The notes under the pieces were generated by a model. It ran no database searches, was not told the origin of the DNA, and saw nothing but the letters and a program-made list of their open reading frames with translations. Both the position numbers and the translations under genes were made by a program. Below are positions 59,500 to 64,000 of a DNA stretch of 64,000 nucleotides, one piece after another (the stretch's first letter is position 1; each line of letters begins with the position of its first letter). Origin of the DNA: Buxus sempervirens. Its lineage: Eukaryota > Streptophyta > Magnoliopsida > Buxales > Buxaceae. The stretch spans positions 33,212,213 through 33,276,212 of the forward strand of contig OX387185.1 in assembly GCA_947561395.2 (NCBI GenBank), in the 5' to 3' direction.

Positions 59500-61632
59500 A
59501 GAAAATAGAAAGAACACAAGAGAAAGGAGTTGTTGTTGAAACCTCCGACCAACAACCATCAAGCTTAGATCAGGAGAGATCTAACCGTTGGATCGATCTC
59601 AAATTTGGAGGTTTTGTTCATGGCTGGTAGGACTACAATCTGAACGGTGGAGATCTTGTTTAAAGAACCCTAGGTTGGTGCGAAAAATAACAGAATTAAG
59701 TTAGGATTCAATTCGGGATACAAGAGAAGATGGATTTTTGCATGATAAGGCAAGTAGCAATGACTTGAAAACTGGAGGAACTGCATGATTTCTGTGTTTT
59801 AGATTTATTCTTGATTGATTTGATTAGACGAAAATATATTTCATGGATACTTTGTTTTCATCGATGAGTTTCATATTCTTGAAAGAAAAGCATTAAAGTA
59901 TTGAAGAATATAGGTTTGATCTTTGTAGATAGCTAAGGAATTGCAATTAATTGATACAAATAAGTTTAGGATGTTGTAGGTGTGGTTTAGGTTCATAAGA
60001 AATAAATTTAGAACAATTAAAAATCAAGGAAATAACCCAAAATCAAAAATAGGAAAATCTGGGAAATTCTGCCGAAAATACTACGGGCACTCAACAGGTC
60101 GCCTAAGCGACCATGCTGAGCAACCTAAGCAAAATTTTAGAATTTGGGGATTTTAGGTCTAATTGAATGGTTAATAATTTTTCCTAATAATTTAATTGTT
60201 GTAACACCTGTATAGGAGTTAAATTGAGGTGTAGGAACTGACGGAATTTAATTTGGTATTAAAACTAATAATTTGGAGCAATGAATGTAATTGGGTGTCT
60301 TAAAGGTCAAGGTTTTGGAATTAGGGTATCAAATTAAGTTAAACATAAATTCGAGAGTTAGAACCAACTCTTAAAATTCAATATTGGTCTATGTGAATTG
60401 CTGGAAGTGAAAGATAATATAAAATACCAAATGTGATACCTCAGGTGTTAAATACAAAAATTGGGCATTAACAGGTAATTTAATTAGGGAAGTTTTAGTC
60501 AAGTCATAGGAATCTTATTCTTGCTCATGATTGTGAACTATAACCTGTCTAAACTGTTAATAATTATGTTTTGGGTGCGTCAATATTTACGGAATCTGGT
60601 TTGGAGATTTATTCGTGATTTTGACTGTGTTTTCTCAACGGGATTGATTTCGGGTTAAGAAGAATGAGACATGTATATCACTTGAAATTGAGTTATGATA
60701 ATTGATTTGGCCTCATAGTTTACGGATATTGCATACAAATTAGTAATCATTTATAAACAGAATAAATTGTTTTACGTGTGAGTTATGTCTAACGGGCATA
60801 GCTGTATATGGATCCATAGGCTAAGCTAGATAGTGGAGGGGTACTTATTTTGGGTTGATCACTCCCATTTGCGCTCGTGTTTCTTTTGCAAGTTAGTTTG
60901 CATTTGGGGGGGTTTTCATGTCTGTAGGGTCTCATTTCGAGCCTTTATTACTGATGAGTACCTGTATGTGCGGATAAGCGGCCATCTCCATGTATTGATT
61001 AAGGTGCTGCATGCTGGTGGTTCACGCCGAACTTTGTGAGTTTCGTGCGCAATAAATCGATGACTACGCCTCTTGTCTCAATTATTATACGGGTTTGAGG
61101 GTCTTAGTAGCTTTGCTCATAAAACGCATGGTGGCATAGCAATGAAGAGTATCTGTTTAAAGACTTATCTTGCTTCACGAGTCCTGTGATGTCACATGTG
61201 GTTTTGTGTATATTTAATCGTTTTTATTAAAATTGTATACATGGACTTGAATTATTGCTTTTGTTTTGATTTATCGTTATACCTCATGACTATTTCCTAA
61301 TTTAGACTGTTTAATTGCATGAACCTTGCTACTTGTTGAGATGTAAATCCCACTCCCGTTTTTACCTATTTTTCAAGTATGCTTGGAGAGATCGTCATGA
61401 TTGGGGTAGTAAGCACATGGGTAGAATTGTGATTGTAAACCTGGAATTATTTCAGAATAATGAGATTCTTATTGTAAATTAATTTGATTAAATTGAATTA
61501 AATATGCTATGCTTCCAATGGTACTCTTATATAAATAAAAGTTTTAAATTCCACATAAATTTTAGTTTGTTCTGACCCAAAATTTTAGTGACACTTCGGG
61601 TTTGGTTGTTGAACAGGATCCGGGGCATTACA
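58778..61632 (+). mobile_element. Solo LTR Q, 2855 bases, nested in R
   Basis: TGTAAAACCCC ... CCGGGGCATTACA with exact TSD CCAAC. Contents: (GA)n leader 59443-59497, MSA-like CCAACGGTTA (plus reads TAACCGTTGG) near 59583 and TGAACGGTGG near 59642, a GC-donor-like AAGGCAAGTAGC near 59746, a short CpG word TCGCCTAAGCGACC 60100-60113, ATGGATCCAT near 60810, hairpin GAGATGTAAATCCC 61338-61351 and T-rich acceptor near 61376. The downstream exon begins MLGEI but diverges. Confidence 0.91.
59443..59497. repeat. (GA)n microsatellite
   Basis: About 25 AG units in the leader of LTR Q. Overlapping Glu/Arg and Ser/Leu ORFs are artefacts. Confidence 0.98.
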
Positions 61633-63225
61633 CCAACCCCGAAGTATTAGTGTAAGCGGGCCAAAACAACTAAAAACCAGAAGAATTTAAAACTTTTATT
61701 CATGTCTTTATTAGAGTTATTATGCAGAAACATAAAATAAAATTCAATTGCAATCAACTTGACATTTACAAATACTTTTTGAACTCATATCTGATTCACA
61801 TCTATTGGCTACTCTTTACATAATACCCCAATGCTTGTCAACCTCACCAAGAGTACCTAAAAAATAGGGAAAACCGGAGTGAGATATAATCTCAATAAGT
61901 AGCAAGATGCATGAAATAAAATAGTCTAATTTCTTTACAAAAATAAGGTCATGAAGTATAACAATTAAACCAAATCACGAGCATACATCAAACCAAACCA
62001 CGCATATATGACATCACAGGACTCATGAAAACAATACGTCTCTAAAAAGTTAAATGCTTGAGTCAAGGGTTGCCACCTCACGGCTTAGGTGTGAGCTGAG
62101 ATACACAGTCATCGACTTATCGCGAATCACCCAATCGAGATATACAAAGGGTTGGCACATACAATTCAATCAACTACAATGATGTGGGAATACCGGACCA
62201 AGATACATGGTGAGTAGCCCAAAATAACCACATCGAGATACAAGGCAAGTGGGATTGTTGCAGCATGACCAGATATAGGAAGGCCTCATTGAGATACATG
62301 ACGGGAGCATATGTGAAACAAGGTTAACTAAACAAAGAAAATACTATTTTCACTCTTAGCTAAACTATGGATCCATACCAAACTATGCCCATTAGACACA
62401 CAAAACAAAATACTGAAATCATGTTATCTTCGATACCAAAAACAATCCACAACATTTATAATTCAATCTCAAATCATCGCCAAGATACATGAAGGAAAAT
62501 AGTACTCAAACTCAAGCTACATGAGTGAGGAAATAACCACTCCGAGGTACACAGAGGAAAATATTCGCAATTCTTTCAAAAAAAAACCTTGAAAACATCT
62601 TTAGATAAGTCAAATACAAGTGTAGGAATCAATAAAATCAAACCACATTAAAAAGAAAATAGTTTGGAACGATAAACTCGAATAAAAGCTATTTCAGTAG
62701 AACGTACCCAAAATATTTATAAAAATTCAGATTAATCAATGGCCAGTGCAAACATTCTCAAAACACTAAGGCCTCGTTTGGCTTTCATTTTAGGAATTCA
62801 TTCCAAGCCTTGGAACTCATTCCAAGCCTTGGAATGAATTCTGGTACCAAAATGAGTGTTTGGTAATGCATGCAAGAACTCATTCTATAAGAATGAAAAT
62901 GAGAAAACCCTTGATTTTCAGAAACGGCTTCAACCCCGTTTTTGGATTTGAGAATGGATTCTGATTTTTATGCGGTGGCAAACTTGTAATTATTGTTCAC
63001 TTTGAGCAATGGCATAAATTGTAAATATGCCAATTGAGCCTTCTCTCCTTCTTCAATAAAAGACTTTCCAATCGTCAATAAAACAATTCCTCTTCTTCTT
63101 CGTTGCTACTCTAGTTATTTAAGGAGAAAACGAGGGTTTCTACCATTTCAAAAGGGGGAGAACAACTGTGACCCATTGGATATTTCCAAAACCCTCCACA
63201 AACACAGACCTCTCCATCTCTCCCC

Positions 63226-63228
<3 letters not shown>

Positions 63229-63305
<77 letters not shown>
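63229..63305. repeat. (CT)n microsatellite
   Basis: About 38 CT units in the leader-like region of the right-end unit. Confidence 0.98.
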
Positions 63306-63310
<5 letters not shown>

Positions 63311-63515
63311 AAGTCCTCACTTGCGTCAACCCCCTTTCACCCATCCATCTCCCTGTCACAACTCATACCGTCGGAAACCCCCTGTCGCACCTCTCTCTCT
63401 CTGTCGCAAATCCTCACTTGCGTCAACCCCCTGTCGCACCTCTCTCTCTCTGTCGCAAATCCTCACTTGTGTCAACCCCCTTTCACCCATCCATCTCCCT
63501 ATCGCACTTTTTTTC
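63300..63515. repeat. Imperfect repeats of CTGTCGCAAATCCTCACTTG
   Basis: Three copies of CTGTCGCAAGTCCTCACTTG or a close variant, each followed by (T)GTCAACCCCC. Larger blocks ending TTTCACCCATCCATCTCCCT occur twice. Probably generated by slippage next to the CT run. Confidence 0.85.
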
Positions 63516-64000
63516 TTCTGTCGACGACACCCTCTGAGGAATACATTTCGTGGAAGTTGAAGTCTTCCTCTTCTCTGCGTCAATTACTAGAGCTCCTCCT
63601 TCTATCGTAACTTCAGCAAATCCAATTCACAGGTAAGTCCCATAGACCCCTAATGGTTTTCCTTTAGTTAAATCATAGCATGTTTGTTATACTCATTCGT
63701 CTGAAAGGGTTTTTGGGTTGGAGAGTTTAATTATTTAATTTTCATTGTTATGTGCTATTAATCCGCAGTGTATTCATCAGTTTATTGTGATACTTTGTGA
63801 AACACACCGAACTCTCTTATTTTGCATATATATAAATTTTAGAATTTTAGAAAGGTGATAGGATGCTACTACTATGAACGGGTAAATGAGGAAGTTCAGA
63901 AATCAATAGATCTAAAAGTTACTATGCAATGTGGTTGCAGATTAAATATCATGAATAAGATTACAAAGGTCAATATGGCATCTGCATTAATCCTTCATGG

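Larger units (their letters stand above)
58745..62772 (-). mobile_element. LTR R (left end and body), interrupted by Q, far end not found
   Basis: Plus strand TATAACGCCTCG (TG mutated to TA) to 58777, resuming at 61638 after Q. M-like start. Acceptor at about 61857 opens an exon T-L-G-E-V. Hairpin GAGATTATATCTC is at 61893-61881, CGAGATACA words at 62095-62560, and ATGGATCCAT near 62368. It is lost at 62773 where a new unit begins. The expected ATAAC duplication was not found in the window. Confidence 0.68.
63100..63640 (+). other. Gene-like 5' leader with splice donor
   Basis: TATTTAAGG at 63116-63124 could serve as a TATA element. The following 500 bases are CT-rich like a plant 5' leader and end at a good donor, CACAG/GTAAGTCC (about 63630). 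The next 350 bases are AT-rich and intron-like. At 63863-63950 a short open stretch (CYYYERVNEEVQKSIDLK) may be exon 2, not recognised. The product is unknown. Confidence 0.35.
62773..64000 (+). mobile_element. Possible PIF/Harbinger-type DNA element or MITE, left end
   Basis: After CACTAA the sequence begins GGCCTCGTTTGGC, a terminus typical of PIF/Harbinger and related MITEs, with TAA as the likely 3-bp target duplication. A strong inverted repeat (62794-62841, arms GAATTCATTCCAAG and CTTGGAATGAATTC) follows. LTR R is interrupted exactly here. No matching right terminus is in the window, so either a short MITE lost its right end or a large element continues beyond 64000. Confidence 0.42.

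Noticed and set aside
59311-59562. Ser-Leu repeat and Arg-Glu repeat ORFs
   Set aside because: Microsatellite (GA)n translated in different frames; the same applies to the (CT)n ORFs at 63111-63610.
1-64000. tRNA, rRNA or other structured RNA genes
   Set aside because: No cloverleaf-forming A-box/B-box pairs or rRNA blocks noticed on either strand by eye; a tRNAscan/Infernal run would be decisive.

Overview
The window is repeat DNA from a large, retrotransposon-rich plant nuclear genome, most likely a dicot. No intact cellular gene is visible. The evidence is Ty3/gypsy pol fragments with plant-specific dual RNase H, many long terminal repeats (LTRs) with TG...CA ends and 5-bp target-site duplications (TSDs), TATA boxes, GT-AG splice signals and (CT)n/(TA)n microsatellites.

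Layout. One very degraded Tat-lineage (Ogre/Retand-like) Ty3/gypsy element underlies positions 1 to about 58,744. Its pol runs on the + strand: reverse transcriptase 1-730, RNase H and a second archaeal-type RNase H 3135-4169, integrase 17090-18519. Downstream are two antisense (- strand) extra ORFs, both broken. One is a DUF7745-like protein (30394-29192, then 22432-21870). The other is a plant-mobile-domain (PMD) protein flanked by Arg-Gly tracts (pieces between 44454 and 30840). A purine-rich polypurine tract (PPT, about 56762-56777) abuts the 3' LTR (56778-58744), which is cut by a further insertion. The 5' LTR, gag and protease lie left of the window. The element's own DNA is only about 14 kb of this 58 kb.

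The rest is later insertions, and every one I could bound is a solo LTR. Sixteen have matched or near-matched 5-bp TSDs: C 731-3134, D 4170-17089, E 4929-7553, H 9138-17003, A 9843-15268, B 11819-14896, J 18888-21258, F 22433-29186, G 24117-28184, K 32313-37242, L 38447-42608, S 42877-44369, O 45375-51573, M 46608-50019, T 51609-55347, Q 58778-61632. Two more, N (in K) and R (in the 3' LTR), are incomplete. Nesting is five deep: host > D > H > A > B. H, S and the host LTR are one family (TGTAGACACCCC); G is another Tat-like LTR. The others are long chromovirus-like LTRs beginning TGTAA/TGTAG/TGTGA/TGTCA and ending (G)TTACA/TTTCACA/CGTGACA.

Main discovery candidate. The divergent chromovirus-like LTR families share one modular plan, in LTR sense: U3 with an MSA-like Myb site, TATA, a purine-rich leader, a splice donor (AGGTAAGTAGCA-like), a CpG-rich palindromic array, a GGATCC-centred palindrome, family-specific short repeats, a covarying hairpin (GAGATA-TTCG-TATCTC and variants), a T-rich CAG acceptor in constant phase, and a mini-exon. 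In most families the mini-exon ends in Pro-Glu-Asp-Tyr-Tyr-Tyr-Pro-stop or a close variant, with synonymous codon changes between families. This suggests an intron-containing, LTR-encoded peptide or small protein. I know of no description of it, but I could not search.

The right end (62773-64000) looks like the start of a different unit: a GGCCTCGTTTGG terminus after TAA, a strong inverted repeat, then a (CT)n-rich leader and a splice donor.

Boundaries were read by eye and may be off by 1-2 bases.
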